Positions 1 through 14,042 of a DNA stretch of 64,000 nt are shown here, one piece after another. The stretch lies in assembly GCF_905475345.1 (NCBI RefSeq), contig NC_066595.1:7353001-7417000 (forward strand). Direction: 5' to 3'. Both the position numbers and the translations under genes were made by a program. The DNA comes from Vespula vulgaris. Its lineage: Eukaryota; Arthropoda; Insecta; Hymenoptera; Vespidae. Below the pieces are notes generated by a model that was not told the origin of the DNA, searched no databases, and worked only from the letters and a program-made list of their open reading frames with translations. Numbering within the stretch: position 1 is the stretch's first letter; the number at the start of each line of letters is the position of its first letter.

Positions 1-1831
1 CTTTTCACTACGACTACCACAGTTGTCAGAACATTTGATATATCTGTCAACTGTTATCCATTCCCTTTGTCCAAGAGAAATGTTTAAAAGTAAAATTTAC
101 ACTGCTCTTAAAATTGAAAAATGTCTTTTCTCGAAGATACCACGAATAGTTTCTCGAACGAAAGATTCTTGGAACTTGACTTTTGCTTAGATTTTTATAC
201 GGAGACAAAATCGTTGTAATGGCGTTCTCTCTTGGTCGAATAGAACTTATTCTTCTTCTTCTTCTTGTTCTTCTTTTTCTTCTCTTTCCTCTTGGAAATA
301 TTGGTACCTTTACTGTGAATGTCTTCCAAATAGAGAGAACGACGAGAAAAGACGGCGGATGAAAAGAAACTGAAGAGGAGGGAGAAAAAAAAGAAAGAAG
401 AAAAAAAGAAAGATATTGAAAAATTGAAAACGCGTCACCAACTAGAGAAACCATACGAAAGAGCGATTTTATACGTAAGCGTATTATCTGTCGTTTTCTG
501 GTGAATTTCGAAAGTGCAAGAAATTTGTTCGTCTTTAAAAAAAAAAAAAAAAGAATGTATAAAATAAAAGAAGAAAGAGAAGGATCGAACGAAAAACAAA
601 ACAAAAAAAAGAACGTATCGATTAGAATCGATTTAGATCGTTTTTTAAATCTTTCTTTTTTCTCTTTTTTTTTTTTTTTTCATTTGAAATATGAAACATA
701 CCGAGTAAAATGTATGCATAGACATTTAGATTTTGATACGAAACGTTATGATCCATAAGGGTGTTTCGATATCTCAAATGGTTTCGAAGATAATCGTCTC
801 TCACTTAACTTTTTTCTCCGTCGAGAGTAACTCCCTACGGTCGTGTTTGAAAAAGAGTAAGAGGGGAAAAAGAAGGAAAAGTATATCTCAGTGATATGAA
901 TCGTGTAGCAACATCGTTTCAACCGGAATAGTTGTGTATAGGCCGAGAAGCCATTATTTCTTTCCGAGTAAATCCGCGTATGAAAGAAGAAGGGAAGATA
1001 AAGAAAAATGTTTTGAAAATGAGGCAGAAACTGTAAAGAAAAAAAAAAAAAGAAAAAGGAAACAGAAAAAAAAAGAAAAAGAAAAGGAAAAGAATAAAAA
1101 AAGGACAAAATGCAACTACTCGTTCGCGAATCGTTTGAAACGAATAACTGCGTTCGCTTTTCACCTCCTACCTCTCTTTTTCCATTCTTCACGATCTATC
1201 CAAGCTCTAACAGTACTCTTTCACCCTCTCGTGAAACGCAGGTCGGATAACAACGTTTACAGGCGGCAATATAAACACCAGACAAAATTCATTTCCCTTT
1301 CAAAACGTACTACACTTTGTCGCGAGCCGCTTACAAAGCCTTGGGCACATCTACTTCGTTCTTTCTTCCACAAACAACTTATCTTTCCTGAGTATGTTCG
1401 CTAGTTCCTTTCGAGAAGAAATTTGAGTTTGTGGGAATGACGATTCCTTCCATATAAACGTCCTTGAAAAAGAACGTCGATATAAACAATCAGAATTTAT
1501 TTAATCGCGTCGAATTTACTTTTAATCGCGATTAATAAAATAAATAAAAAATAAGGATGGATTTATCGTGAAAGTTTACGGGAAGTATCGTTTAGTACAT
1601 GTGATAGAAACCATCCTCAATAAGGCAAGTGATCGGTCGATCGTTCCGTGTTAAGAAAAGCCGTTGAAACGGTCGTTCGCTTTATTTAGGACACGAGTAG
1701 AAAAGCGATAGTTGGATGGACCGTAACCGGAAGGTTACCGGCCAAGCGTAAAGTTCCTTCTGAGGAGATCATCCGGCTATCGTGGCTAGCCACGAGATTC
1801 GGTTTCAAATTCCGCTTGAAATTCGTGTCTG

Positions 1832-1874
1832 TTAGTTCGTTCGTTCCTTCGTTCGTTCGTTCGTTCGTTCGTTT
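1832..1874. repeat. TTCG tetranucleotide microsatellite
   Basis: This is a short tandem array of GTTC/TTCG units, with one interruption (TTCC), inside the 5' flank or first intron. CpG-containing tetranucleotide arrays of this kind also occur at lower copy number elsewhere in the window (for example near 28420). Confidence 0.85.
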
Positions 1875-3606
1875 GTACGTTCGAAGCACTTTATACGAAC
1901 GAGAAAAGGTGTGCCGCCTTTTCGTCGAATGTTTTCCGGAACTTGTCGTCTTACGAAACTTTGGAGTTTTAGCAAGACTTCCGACCCTCGTAATCCTATG
2001 GTTTATTTACGAAACAACTTGGTCTCGTGTAAAACGCGAGCTACCACAGAACGTCGGCTAACGTCGAATCGCTTTTCGATGGACACGAATAACGTTGGAT
2101 TAGATCGATTTGGAGTTTGATTTCGGACAATATAGTAGTAAAAAAGTATTTATTTAGTGAGACGTTCAAACTTGATCTGTATTTAAAGGCTTTGATGAAT
2201 CAATAAAAGGAAAAATGTTTTTCTTGTTTTTTTTTTATTTTCTTTTTTCGGAGTCATTGTTTAATTATAATATTTACTATTCATTATTCTTATATTATCT
2301 ATAACATTTAATATTTATTATTCTTTTAAATACCAACTTATAATTTCTAATATTAATTCGCATAAACATTTGATACCTTAATATATCTTCAAAGACAATA
2401 TTTTCTTAACTTTTAATATACCAATAAAATAACATCCGTAAACCATATAATTACTTAATAGTTGAAATAAATAAAACAAAAAAACAAAAGAAAAAATCTA
2501 CTATTTTCGAAGGAATTAAACTCTATGACTTTGTAAACAAAAACTACGTTTCCAAAGAAAAAGAATAGTATTGAAAACCCACGTAAATAAACAGACGAAA
2601 GGACGTCGAGATTGAGATCCGGATGCGTGATCAAGAGTCACTTTCAAAATTATCGTCAAAGTTTACATACAAACGAAGATGTTTCTTTTGCTTTCTTATC
2701 GCTATTTTTAAGCGTAATAACGTCGATACGCCTTTGTTATTTGCATAGAACGATAAAGGGAAACTCGTTCGCAAAACCAATCTCGCGGTCATTGAACATC
2801 ATCGTAGCCTTATCGTGGCCACTTGCTGTCCGAGCCAGTAGCGTGGAAATCGATTTTCTCGAGCAACGAGCAACTTTGTCGGGACAAACTTTCGATAACG
2901 ACAGTTCCCCCATCGAAACGATCGCGATTAGTTTCGTTTTCCTATAATATAACACAATACAACGCAACGCAACGCAACGCAACACGATACAACGATCGGC
3001 TACGATTTCTTCCTTTTCTTTCATCTATCTATTTTTCTTTCCTATTTGAAAAGCGAACGTTCATGTTCATATTTTCGTATGAAAAGAAAGGGAAAACAGC
3101 CTCGGTAGTGTAATAAGAACTATATACGTGAGAGGGCTATAACGCGATTATACTTGAGGGCTTCAGCCAAGTACCCCTAAAACCTCTCCGATTCCAACTA
3201 TCGCTTCGTTCTAGCCAGATATCGTCCACGATAAAATTTGTCGATAGAAAATTGTCGATGCTAAACCCGTCAATTCTCTCTTTCTCTCTCTCTCTCTTTC
3301 TTTTTTCTTCGCTTCCATGCCTGATAAGAAACGCGGAGAGAAGCTCTCGTAACGATTTCTGTCTTCGATAGTAGTATACCGAAGAAGAAATCGAAATAGA
3401 GGATTAAAAACTTTACGTCTTCGCACTAGGATCGGATCATAGCCGACATTGCTGTCCTACTTTTTAAAAATCGATAAGAAAACAATGAGATATAAGAATA
3501 AAATAGAATTCGATAATCTTTTATCAGCGATTTTAATAATATAATACATTTGGAGGAACAATGCTCGAAAGTATAAAAAGAGAGGAAGAGAAAAGGGTAT
3601 TATGTT

Positions 3607-3815
3607 AGGATCGTTCATATCACGCGATATTTTTCTGTCGTTTTGTCCTTCCCCTCTTTATTCTCTCTCCTTCACATATCGGCGTAAATCACGTGAGACG
3701 AGGCAGTCGTTGGGTTCTCTTAAGTAAGTTACATGGATCAACAGACCCACCTGTTAAGAAATAAAGAACATAAATAATGATCTCGAAGTTATTTCAATTT
3801 CCGACATATTAAATC
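3607..3815 (+). repeat. Dispersed repeat, copy 1 (relative of 19245-19480)
   Basis: The stretch from GGATCGT...CACGCGATATTTTTCTG to AGTTATTTCAATTTCCGA matches, in the same order and with moderate divergence, the stretch at 19245-19480. Shared landmarks are the CGATATTT(T)TCTGT block, the CTTCACA block, the AAGAGATAAAGAGCATA / AAGAAATAAAGAACATA block and the final AGTTATTTCAAT(C/T)TCCGA. No coding frame is kept. It is probably a fragment of an unclassified interspersed element. Confidence 0.55.
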
Positions 3816-6800
3816 GTATTTAAGAGTATACGTACACAGATGTAGAAAGAAGATAGCTGTTTAAAAAGATATATCATTCGCACGTTATCTCACGAAAAGA
3901 GATCGTTGATAACCGTCTCACGCTTTATCATAGCCTATCGTGGATAGTCCCCTAAGCGTTGACCTAAGCGGCTCGGCAGGAACGGTAAATATTTTCCTGA
4001 AAATATATCCATAGGACGTTAGATGAGACTGGATAGTTGCCAACTACGAACTTCGAACGTTGACCCATCTTCGTCGTATCTACCGAAATATCTTCGCGTA
4101 TCTTCCTTTTGTGTTAGCTTATCGACGAAGGTGCACATCCTTCAGTTTATTTTTTTCTCTTTCTTAGATCTTTTTAGTTCCGTAGTAACGACAACCTCGG
4201 AAATTACAGTACGGAAACTCGGTTTAACGCGAACGGGAATGGTTGATAATAATTTTAGCAAACACTTTGAAAGTGGCGTTTCACGAAGGAACCTTTTATC
4301 TGGTGGATTATAAAATCACAGGGAATTGAAATCCGATAGTGTAACGAAGGAATAGAAAAGGAAAGACAAGTCGTTAAAGTTTATCGTTCGCGAAACGACG
4401 TGTTGTAAACCTTTAAGGTTTTGATGATATAAAAGTTTATTGAAAACATTGTTTCTGCGTTATGAATCGATTATTAAAGATTCTTTCCCGTAGTAAGAGA
4501 CCTAATCGTCGATATTAACTCTATAAAACGACGTAAATGTCGTCGTTGTCGTTTTCTTCCTTGATTACGTCTAAATATAATGGTAAAGTTGAATAAACAG
4601 AGGGAGGGTGGCGCCCATTAGCGCGTAATTGTCTCCACGGTCGTTCATATAATAACCATCCTGAGACGACAACGAAAACGACGACGGTGACTATGGCTAC
4701 AAGGATGACAAAGACCAAGACGATAACGAGGATAGTATCCGATTGCGCTACGGCTTCATCGAGAGAGTTTCCGACGTTTCTCGTGCCTCACAACTCCGAA
4801 TTATTGCGATATCATTTTTTGAATCTTATGTCGTGTTGCTGAAAGTTTAATCCAACGTTCAAATTAATTTTATTTCTCGATATAATCCCATAATAAAAAT
4901 TTATCTCTTCAACGTTTTACTCATCTATGTATGTATATTTTATTATACAATATAAAGCTTCGTATGATCGGCTTATAGAGTTTACGTTTTATAACGATGG
5001 ATCTACGAACCACCCGATATAATCGATTATTTAACAACGTACGCGAGATATTACTTCCCGAATCGAATAACACCGTTCATTATCGAGAAGAGAAACAAAT
5101 TTTTTTATTATTTTCCAAAGGAAATAACAAGATGTGTGAGTAACTTAAAGTTAAAGAAAGTTAAATTATATGAGAAGTTACGGCTATGTAATATGAAAGT
5201 TTGAAAGATTATACGATTATAGGTAGAATGTTTATAGAACGAGTTTATATTTTCCAAGAATCCTTCTTCCGACCAACAGAATTTAACACCGGTCTTAGCT
5301 CCGTTTCGTCGGTGTTTTCCAGTTTCGTTGATCCCTCCCTCCCACTCGTTATTCCCGGTAACGCAATAACACTGTTATCACTAGACATTTGCAGGGAATA
5401 TCCATAGACATTCCGTAGAAATGGCAGGACAGTTTTACCTTTAGATGGAGAACGGTCACGTTAATTTCAACCGCGGATCTTGTTGCATTATTCAACGAGC
5501 ACATTCGTCTTCGAAGTTCACAGCTGTATCCATACAACTAAGTTAGTTTGCAGGTGCGTAAACATCCTTTGGGATGTCTACCGAAGTCTAAGATCTATAC
5601 TTTCCATCTATATTTATTTATCAATTCGAAAGAGAGATCAAGCTTCGCTTTAGAATGAACGTTGTTCTTGAAAAATATTTCAAACGATATCTCGACACTG
5701 TCGCATCTTCCAAGCTCACGCGAACTTGGAAACATCATATTTGCGAAAGCCTGATTCTGTATTCATGAAAAAGCATAGAGATTGAATCAATTCGCAGGAA
5801 GGTTGCGACAGAAGAATGATGAAGCCGCAAAAAGATACTTTGCTTTTATAAGTAAATATACCTGTGCATACATATGTGTGTGTGTATGTGTGTGTGTGTG
5901 TGTACGAACGAACGTATATGTAAATTTTTAAATATCATATTTATTCATATTTTTCTCAAAATAAAAACCTTATATGAGCATTAATACAGAGAGAAAGAAC
6001 GCAACAACAGAAAAAAAGAAAAATTTGTAGATCAAATAACGTTACTAGATAATAAATATTCTGCTTCATTTAGAAAATATCGTTATTTCGTGCATGATAG
6101 AGAAATAGAGAAAACTTTCAACTCTAACGCAGCAGTGAATTATTGGAATTACATAACGCTGTACCAGTGGGCATTCGACACAAGAAACACATTTCGCGCG
6201 AGACTCGTTGACGGATTTAATCAAATTTATGAGTTGGAGACAGAATTAGAAGAAAGCTTTACAACGTGTTGCTTTAGAAAAACTCGTACGTAGAAAGTCT
6301 ATAATAAAATATTCATCGATTTCGTTAGTATAATTTCTTCGTGTTACTTTAACATTTCAGAATAAAATCGATCGCTATGTATAGATACTAATCCTTCTTT
6401 TTTATGTGTTCAAAAAGTAAATGTATTATCATTCTACAAATTTGATTATATACATATATATATATCATAATAAATGTTAGATTATTAGTCGTTGATCTCA
6501 ATAAAAAAATCAAGAAGAACTGTTTCGATTTCACGAATGTTTTATAGATCGAGTATTTTCAGTAACTCTAGCAATTACGCTTTCCAGTCCCAGGAGCGTA
6601 CCGAATGGAAAGCGGATCGTGCGTTTAATGATGCAGGGAATGGCGAGGTGGTACCAAAGATATATGTGTGTCTGTGCGTATGTGTGTATGTGTTATGTGT
6701 ATATGTGTGAACGGCAAGAGAGAACGCTGAGAGTGGTTACGCTGCCGAATTTGACATGTATGTAATACATGACCATGTATCTATATATAGATACGATACA

Positions 6801-7386
6801 TAAGTATACATGCGCGTATCTTTGCGCGTGCGCGCGTGACAGAGTGGCTGTTGCAGCTCGTAAATGCTTTTCGTTGTGCACGAAGCAATGTGGTAACGTT
6901 AATGAGTCTAATTTCAAATGGTGCCGTAGCCTGTGAGAGAACATTAACGACGAAGGTGTCGAAGAGACAAGAGCCTAACATCGAGATTAATCGGATCGAG
7001 AGTAAACGGAGAGAAAGCGTGCGAATAGTCGATTTTTCAATGAAAATTTCGCCTTCCTGGAGACTCATGTAACATTAACGAGAGACATTAGTTTAATAAC
7101 TCGTTAGTACCGCTTGGAAGAGCGCCCTCGGCGTACTCTCGTCGATTTAATTTCCACGAGCACGAAGGAGCTTCCTACAAAATTCGATACACAATATAGA
7201 TGATACATAATGTGACTGTTAATTAAGAAATCAAATATTAATGTCAACATTTAGGTTTAATTAAATGAGATAATTCGATGGGATCAAATTGAATCTTCGT
7301 AAATTTGTTTCTCACCTTTTCTTTGTCTCTCTTTTTTTTTTATGATACATTTCTTGTATGATATTTAAGATTAAAAATTTATAACG

Positions 7387-7391
<5 letters not shown>

Positions 7392-7435
<44 letters not shown>
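7392..7435. repeat. (CT)n microsatellite
   Basis: An uninterrupted CT dinucleotide run of about 22 units, followed by TTTGTC-rich sequence. It lies in the 5' flank or first intron. Confidence 0.95.
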
Positions 7436-7437
<2 letters not shown>

Positions 7438-8268
7438 TCACTTTATCTTTGTCTCTGTAGTCAACGTAGTCATAGAAAACGATCTATAGATTCTCTGACT
7501 GACCTATTAATTCGTCCAGAGAAATTTCAAGATTAATATGGCCGCAGGTCGTATAGGCGATTACTATTAATGGCCAAAATTATCGGCTTCGTACATGGTA
7601 CCATCTCAGTCGCCAAATAGGCATATCGACTTCGTTCGATAACGTAGTTTTGTCATTAGGAAATCCGACCTAGAAACCGCTTGGCACTAACTCACACCGC
7701 TACGGTTTCGATCACATCGAATTAAGGCTATGAGATCTCACTCTCTACGAAAACGATTTTGACGGAATAAGCACACTATTATTGATCGATCGTTCCAACC
7801 TTCGCTTTGTCTGTCTTAACAATTATAACTTAATAACGACTTCGGAATAACTTGGCAGAAACGATCGAAACTTTTTCTTTGGAGACACATATCTGTTTTT
7901 CCACATAGTTGGACATAGTTCGATATTTCTTCTTCATTTTATTTTATTGGTCTCTCTCAAAGGACTCTTTCGTCGTCTGCGTATAGCCTCTCGATCGAAC
8001 AGAAAAGTTTGCGAAAAAACTTTTCATTCAAACTTTTTTAGGAACTCTTTCAGCCCACTCCTCCTTTCTCAACTTATATAGGTATACCTACTTCTTTTCC
8101 ACTTTTCTTTTACACCTTTCTATCTATCTTCGATCAATCGTTTTGCCGTCTGTCTCTGAAAACTGACTTTCTCGGAAGAACTTTTTTATTTTCTTTTGTC
8201 TTCTCTCTATCGTTCTATCTAATAAATTTTTCTCATGAGACTCGAACATTTTTTACTGATCGAGAAGT

Positions 8269-8299
<31 letters not shown>

Positions 8300-9498
8300 T
8301 GCAAGTAGCATTTTTCGAAATATCTCTTACCTGATCTTCCTCGTGTAAGGCTGACATCATTTTTCTGTCTCTCTATCTTTATCGTCCAGTTCTCGTTTCA
8401 ATTACTTGCCATCTTATCCTCTTCGAGAGTCACTCGACTCTTCGAGAATTTCAGTCTCCTTCACGAAAGATGTTCGCGATGAAAGTCTTTTATTCCCATC
8501 TCTTTTTTTCTTAATTCCAAAATTAATATACCCGGAATGTAATTCGCCAAGAGGATCCTCCTAAAACTAATTTAGTGTAGATACTATACTTGATTAGTCT
8601 CATTTTTTAACTTGGAACGTATACATTTGTAAGTATATTAAATGTGTACTTTCGATAAGTAAATATACTTACAATTTCTATATTTCTACGAGAGAAATTG
8701 TAATTTAACTTGAGTAACATTGAATTTACATTAAAATTAATTAGTGGAAACGCAAAGTGGACGAAGTAAAAGTCGAATAATAATTACCTATAAAAAACTT
8801 CGTAACGATTTAAAAATTATAATCGTAGGAAGGAAGAAAAAGTAGTGAATTGGGGAATAATTTTATTCTGGAAATCGGATTTTTCTAGTCGATAACTAAA
8901 ATGGATATCTCGACCTTACTCGAAACTCCTTCCAAGTTCATCGGAAAGTTTCGAGAGTGTCAAGAGAAACTCGACGATTACGAATTTTAGTACTTAAAGA
9001 GTGTCGTCGATTCTCGCACAGGAAGGGCCAGTCTTACGCGCTTCTTCCACTCGATAAAAGTTTTAACGACAGGTTCGTTACCGATGTCTTTTGATAAGAA
9101 TTTCTTGTACTTTATATTGGAGCTTATCGAATCTTGGTGAATAATTCTCTCCTCTAAGGGAAGTTTACGATCTAATAATTCTGTATCAAAGTTATCGATT
9201 TGTTTCATCGAAGAAAAAGTAGAGGGGACAAGGGATGAAAAATTGTTGAAACTTTTTATGACTGAGTAGAATCAACATTTCAAAAGTTTTATACTTCCGT
9301 GAGTGTATATATGAGTTTCTGGTTTGATCGAAATGTATGTATTATATACATCGATCAACGGGTATATGTGTTTGTCGTAGAGTCAATTATATTTTGTTTT
9401 AAAAACACGTACATAAATGTTTAATCAGAAGGAAATAATTGCAAGAAGTTCATCGTCAGATATTAAATCAAAGTTAATTGCTTCATTCGTAGTCAGCG

Positions 9499-9537
9499 AG
9501 AGAGAGAGAGAGAGAGAAAGGGGGGGGGGGGGGGGGG
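9499..9537. repeat. (GA)n microsatellite ending in an 18-base poly(G) run
   Basis: A GA dinucleotide tract runs directly into eighteen consecutive G (9520-9537) and then AACCC. Long poly(G) is uncommon in this AT-rich sequence and could fold as a G-quadruplex. Length errors during sequencing are likely here, so the exact count should not be trusted. Confidence 0.9.
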
Positions 9538-12500
9538 AACCCTTTCCCTCTTCGTCGGTTAAAACAATTTGTGGCATTTCAAAGGAGCCAAAGAAAGTTG
9601 GCGTAAGTTAGATACGGAACGATACAAAAACTTGTCCCACCCTCAGGGAAAGATTGTTCTGGTAGGAAAGTTCATCCGACCTCTTCTAAAAGAAACGGGA
9701 AAGAGTCGAGTTCAAATTTATCGCGTTGCAACACGAAGTAAAACGAACTTTGGTTCCTATCGACAAAGAAAAGAAACGAGGCATGATCGAGAGAATTCAA
9801 TGTTACGAGTGTTTATCGAAAATGGAGGAGAATAATAAAAAAACAATAACAACAAAAAAAAGGAGAGTTGAAGAAAAAGAAAAAAAAAAAGAAGACCGTA
9901 CAATATTTATTAGCGTAATTTATTAGCTAGTAAATTTCTTATTCGATGAGAATAAAATTAAATTAATTTGTAAGTTAGTCTATCGAGTAACCGATCTAAA
10001 GTTTCAAGAATATATCCTCTATTTCTCTACTTCTATTTTCTTCTTTTATTTCTTTCAACAATAGAGTCCGTGATAATAAACGTATACATCGTCACAATCG
10101 AAAAAGATTTTTCATGGAAAGTTCAGGCGAGTTCAATTCGAGTTTTCACCGATAAACGTATCACGATACACCCTCGGTTTGTACCCGTGAGAAATTAGCG
10201 GAATTAACCCGTGTAGATAGTAGCAGCATAGATCCGTTCGATATTCCTCAATCCACCGGGATTGTCCTCGATCGACTTGAAAATGGTTCGGGGATAAACG
10301 TAAAAATGAGGGTAATCTCGACGTTGGCCAATCTGCGGATTTTCGATTACTTTCGATCTATTTTTTCGAATCTAAAACCCATTGTTCTAATGTCTTTGAA
10401 TATTTTCATTCTCAATCAAGATCATCCACGTAGGAATATATCGATTTAATTTAAAATAAATAGCTCTAGCCAATATGATTATTGATTATTGGTTATTATG
10501 AATCATAAAGTTTTTGATATTTGAGATGATTGAGATGATTCTTGAAGATTATAAGGTGATACTTAAACGTGCGAATGTTGAAATATCGACATAAATCGTT
10601 CGTTGACATTCGAGACACGAAGGGATGATAGTAAAAGCGAAAGAGGCGAAAGGACGCAATAAGATAAAAGCTTCCGGGAAGCGAATGTTCTTTTCTTTAG
10701 AAGTCACACATACACACATGAACGTACATACAAATATACACATACATACACGTATATAGATAGAAAGTTTGCTATATAGTTATAGTAAGTTCTAGGATAT
10801 ATAGATACGGTAAGGATCGTTAGACTAGCTGTAGTCTTCGCCCTTTTTTAAAGCTCGTTTGTACTCTCCACTCTTTCGAGTTAAACGTTGCTAATGATTA
10901 AGTGAAAGCATTACGTGACGGACAGACGGTATTCGAAAGCATCGTATCAAAAGAAGTCGTCGGTGTTTCTGGTGAAGAAAGGAAAAGAAACGGAGCGCTT
11001 AACGCGTTAGAGGAAAAAAAGAGACAGAGAGAGAGAGAGAGAGAAAGTGTGTTTGTGTGTATGTGTGTATGTGAGTAAGGAAGTCTATTCGAAACTAGAA
11101 AAGAACCGATTCTGCTTGTATGTACGTATGTACGTTAAATGTACGGATAAATGGATTAGTTAGCTACGACACGAAACAAGTGGTGAAAGAACATCAAGAG
11201 AGAATGAAAAAGAAAAATGAAAATGATGGATTTATAGCGGTAAGCGTTAAAAGAATTCTATAATCAACGTCGATTCCTAATCCATCTTTCGTTTCGAAGG
11301 ATTTTCTTTGTCATGATCTATTGTCAATTGATCATTTCATTTCTCTCAAATTCTCTTATCGTCCGTATTAATTTTTCAAGATATTATTTTCTGCTTGTCA
11401 GTCAGAGGAAAAGGAAAACTCTTCTTGCTTTAATCTATTATTCTTTTTTCTTTTTTTTTTCTTTTTTTTAGAAATAATTGTCACTTTAATTTCGAACATC
11501 CACGTAACAATACTTTGTAATAATAGCCTCACTAGTTATGCAAATTACTTAAAACTAATCGTGGCAGTACAATCGCAATTCACTTCGTTCGTTTATTATG
11601 TTTATTTATTGCCTTGGACATTTAACAAACGGAACTCGTATTTGACCGACGTATGGATATAGTCCGTAAGAGTGTCGGAAGAATAATTGAAAATACAATA
11701 CATTTGCGTCACGTATAACGAGGATTCCAGTATGTCGGTAGTAAAAAAGAGTGAGACAGAAAGTACAAGCTGAAATCGTTGCAGTTTCACGTCATATCGC
11801 ACGGACGTCGTGTCGCGCACAAGCCGACCCACAGAAATAACTGTACCTATATATTTTTGGCTTGTTAAACTAAATGCAAAACCCCGTTACGGACGTGCGT
11901 GGTCACGAAAATGGCTAACGACCGTACGGTCTCTTTTATTAAGCAGGACACGAGTTTTTTTCAAACTCCAAGCTTCTATAATAATAAAGCCGATTGTTTT
12001 CATTTCTATTTTTCCATTCGTTTTCTATCAATATAATATCGATTAAGTTCGAACACTTGGCATCGTTATACCGACGCGAACGTCGAGCATTAAAAGAAAA
12101 ATACCCAGCAAAGATATAGACTAGAGATTTGTAGAAACAAAAGAGTAGGTGCGAAAGGGGATCGTGATAATAATCGTTACCGAGAAAGATTTTCAAGAGA
12201 AATATCTCGTAAAAGATAACGATTTTCCTGATTTCTCTCCAAGTTAAAGATATTTTACATTTCTTCTAAGATTTGCAAATTTGACTACTCGACCGTCTAC
12301 ATACTTAATTTTAATATCGCTCTCGTGAAGGAGAATAATTTGTATAATTTTTTATCTTACTCGACGATCTTCGTTAGACACTTTTTAACACACTTTCACA
12401 GTCTTTCACAATCGAAAGATACTGATATCCTGTTCGTCATTCTTTCATCGTCACTTTGAATATCTCCTTTCTCATATTTTGCTTTTCTTTCTTTTTTTTT

Positions 12501-13054
12501 TTTCTTCTTTTTTAAAAAAGACAACAATATTTTTCTAACACCTTGAAAAGCATATGCCTGAGGTGACAGGACTAAATAATAACGTAGAACGTCATGAAGT
12601 AATCGGTTTGCGATGAGGACGACGTATAGCCTCGTTCTATCATTCAAGTTTTTCGCATAGCTTTCCATCAAGAGCTTCTTTCTCATTCATCAGTGTTCTT
12701 CTTCATGCTAATCCTCAAAGTTTACTCTTTTGCACTTCGTCGAAACCGCAACGCCGAAGGCTCTGGGTCAAACGGTTGTATTCTTTCTTTCGCTTCCTCC
12801 TTTTAAAAATAGGAAAAAAACTATCAAAGCCATCGCCACGGACTAGTTAATCGTTCGTTCTCTTTCAAACTACCGCGAGCTATGTGCATGCATTTCGAAC
12901 GACTCCCTTTTTCTTCCTGTGAAAGCATCACTAGTATCTTTGATCCTTCGTATTCGAGGATGAACTCGTGGGAAACTTAAAAAGAGTACAATTCTAGATT
13001 GGATGATCCCTTTCACTTGACGCTTCTTTTATAAACCTCTTTTTTTCTTTCTTT

Positions 13055-13059
<5 letters not shown>

Positions 13060-13097
<38 letters not shown>

Positions 13098-13117
13098 CTT
13101 TCTTTCTTTCTTTCTTT
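13060..13117. repeat. (CT)n followed by (TTTC)n microsatellite
   Basis: A pure CT run of about 17 units is followed by TTTC tetranucleotide units. It is a compound pyrimidine tract about 0.9 kb upstream of the first recognised receptor exon. Confidence 0.9.
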
Positions 13118-14042
13118 ATTTACTACGAATAAATTCTCTTTCACTTCCGACGTTTCCTCGGCGTTAAATCTTTATTTTAAGAAACGTAAGTTTTCCGAAA
13201 GTGTGTCAGCTCCTTTCGGTCGATCCTACAAATAACCAGCTTATTTTTGATAAAATGTAAAAGAAGAGAGATAAGTAAGGTATACGTTACGATCAAGTTC
13301 TTGACATCATCGTATATATTTTGAACATTGGTTCTACGGTCTGTAAACGAATTTGTTTTACCACTCGAGAACCCACGCAACCTGCTGTTTCACACGAAAT
13401 GGATTGCTAAAATGCAAATCGCTGTTGTAGACGAGAGAATCTGCACCGATTCGCAAGACTATTCTATCGTGAGAATATGTAACTTCGAAGCCGTTTAACA
13501 TTCTGTTTCAGAGAAGGACCACTTACGTCTTAAACAGCATGATTACGTTTAAAGTAAATTTACGCGACCGATCGTGTTAAGTCGTACCCTTTGAAACATG
13601 ATAAACGTTCGCGTTCAAAGAGGAGAATTTTAAAAAGACAAAAAATCGATGTCTTCGCACATTCATAGTTGCATCACGTTTATATGAAATTTAACGAACG
13701 TTCATTTTTCAAAAATAAATGAAAAAAAAATGAAAGAGAGAGAGAGAGAGAGAATTATAGTTATGCAAAACATAGTAAAATTTATTATCCATAAGACAAT
13801 ATCTAAAACGTGATTGGGATTCAAACTTGACGCGAAAAATGATGCGGGCTTAACGTTACAATGATTATTTAGGACAATGGCTAATAGTATGTCGATCGTA
13901 CATAGACAGTTACAGTCATGCGCTAAATGTCCTCTCGTACGATCGATAACCAAATTGGAATAGAGGTTAAAATTAATGGACAATGTTTTTCTAACAATCA
14001 TTACGAACATATTGATATTAACATTAGCGTTTTTATTTGCAG

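Larger units (their letters stand above)
1..14042. other. Intron 1 and/or 5' flanking region of the receptor gene; no supportable exon
   Basis: This 14-kb stretch lies upstream of the first recognisable exon. A preceding exon must end one base into a Gly (or similar) codon and should carry a signal peptide. No open frame here combines a hydrophobic leader, the correct phase and a GT donor, so the first exon probably lies outside the window or is too short to recognise. The stretch holds microsatellites: TTCG repeats at 1832-1874, CT at 7392-7435, GA at 8272-8299, GA followed by eighteen G at 9499-9537, GT at 5876-5903, and CT then TTTC at 13060-13117. It also holds a copy of a dispersed repeat at 3607-3815. 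Most open frames here are low-complexity artefacts of these tracts. Confidence 0.6.

Noticed and set aside
934..1404. 156-codon frame rich in Lys/Arg/Glu near the window start
   Set aside because: Its first half is an AAAAAGAAAAAGG purine tract and the rest lacks any recognisable domain. The minus strand is equally open because of composition.
6090..6293. 67-codon plus-strand frame with aromatic-rich, protein-like composition
   Set aside because: No motif, signal peptide, matching phase to exon 2, or splice context. Frames of this length are expected by chance in 14 kb.
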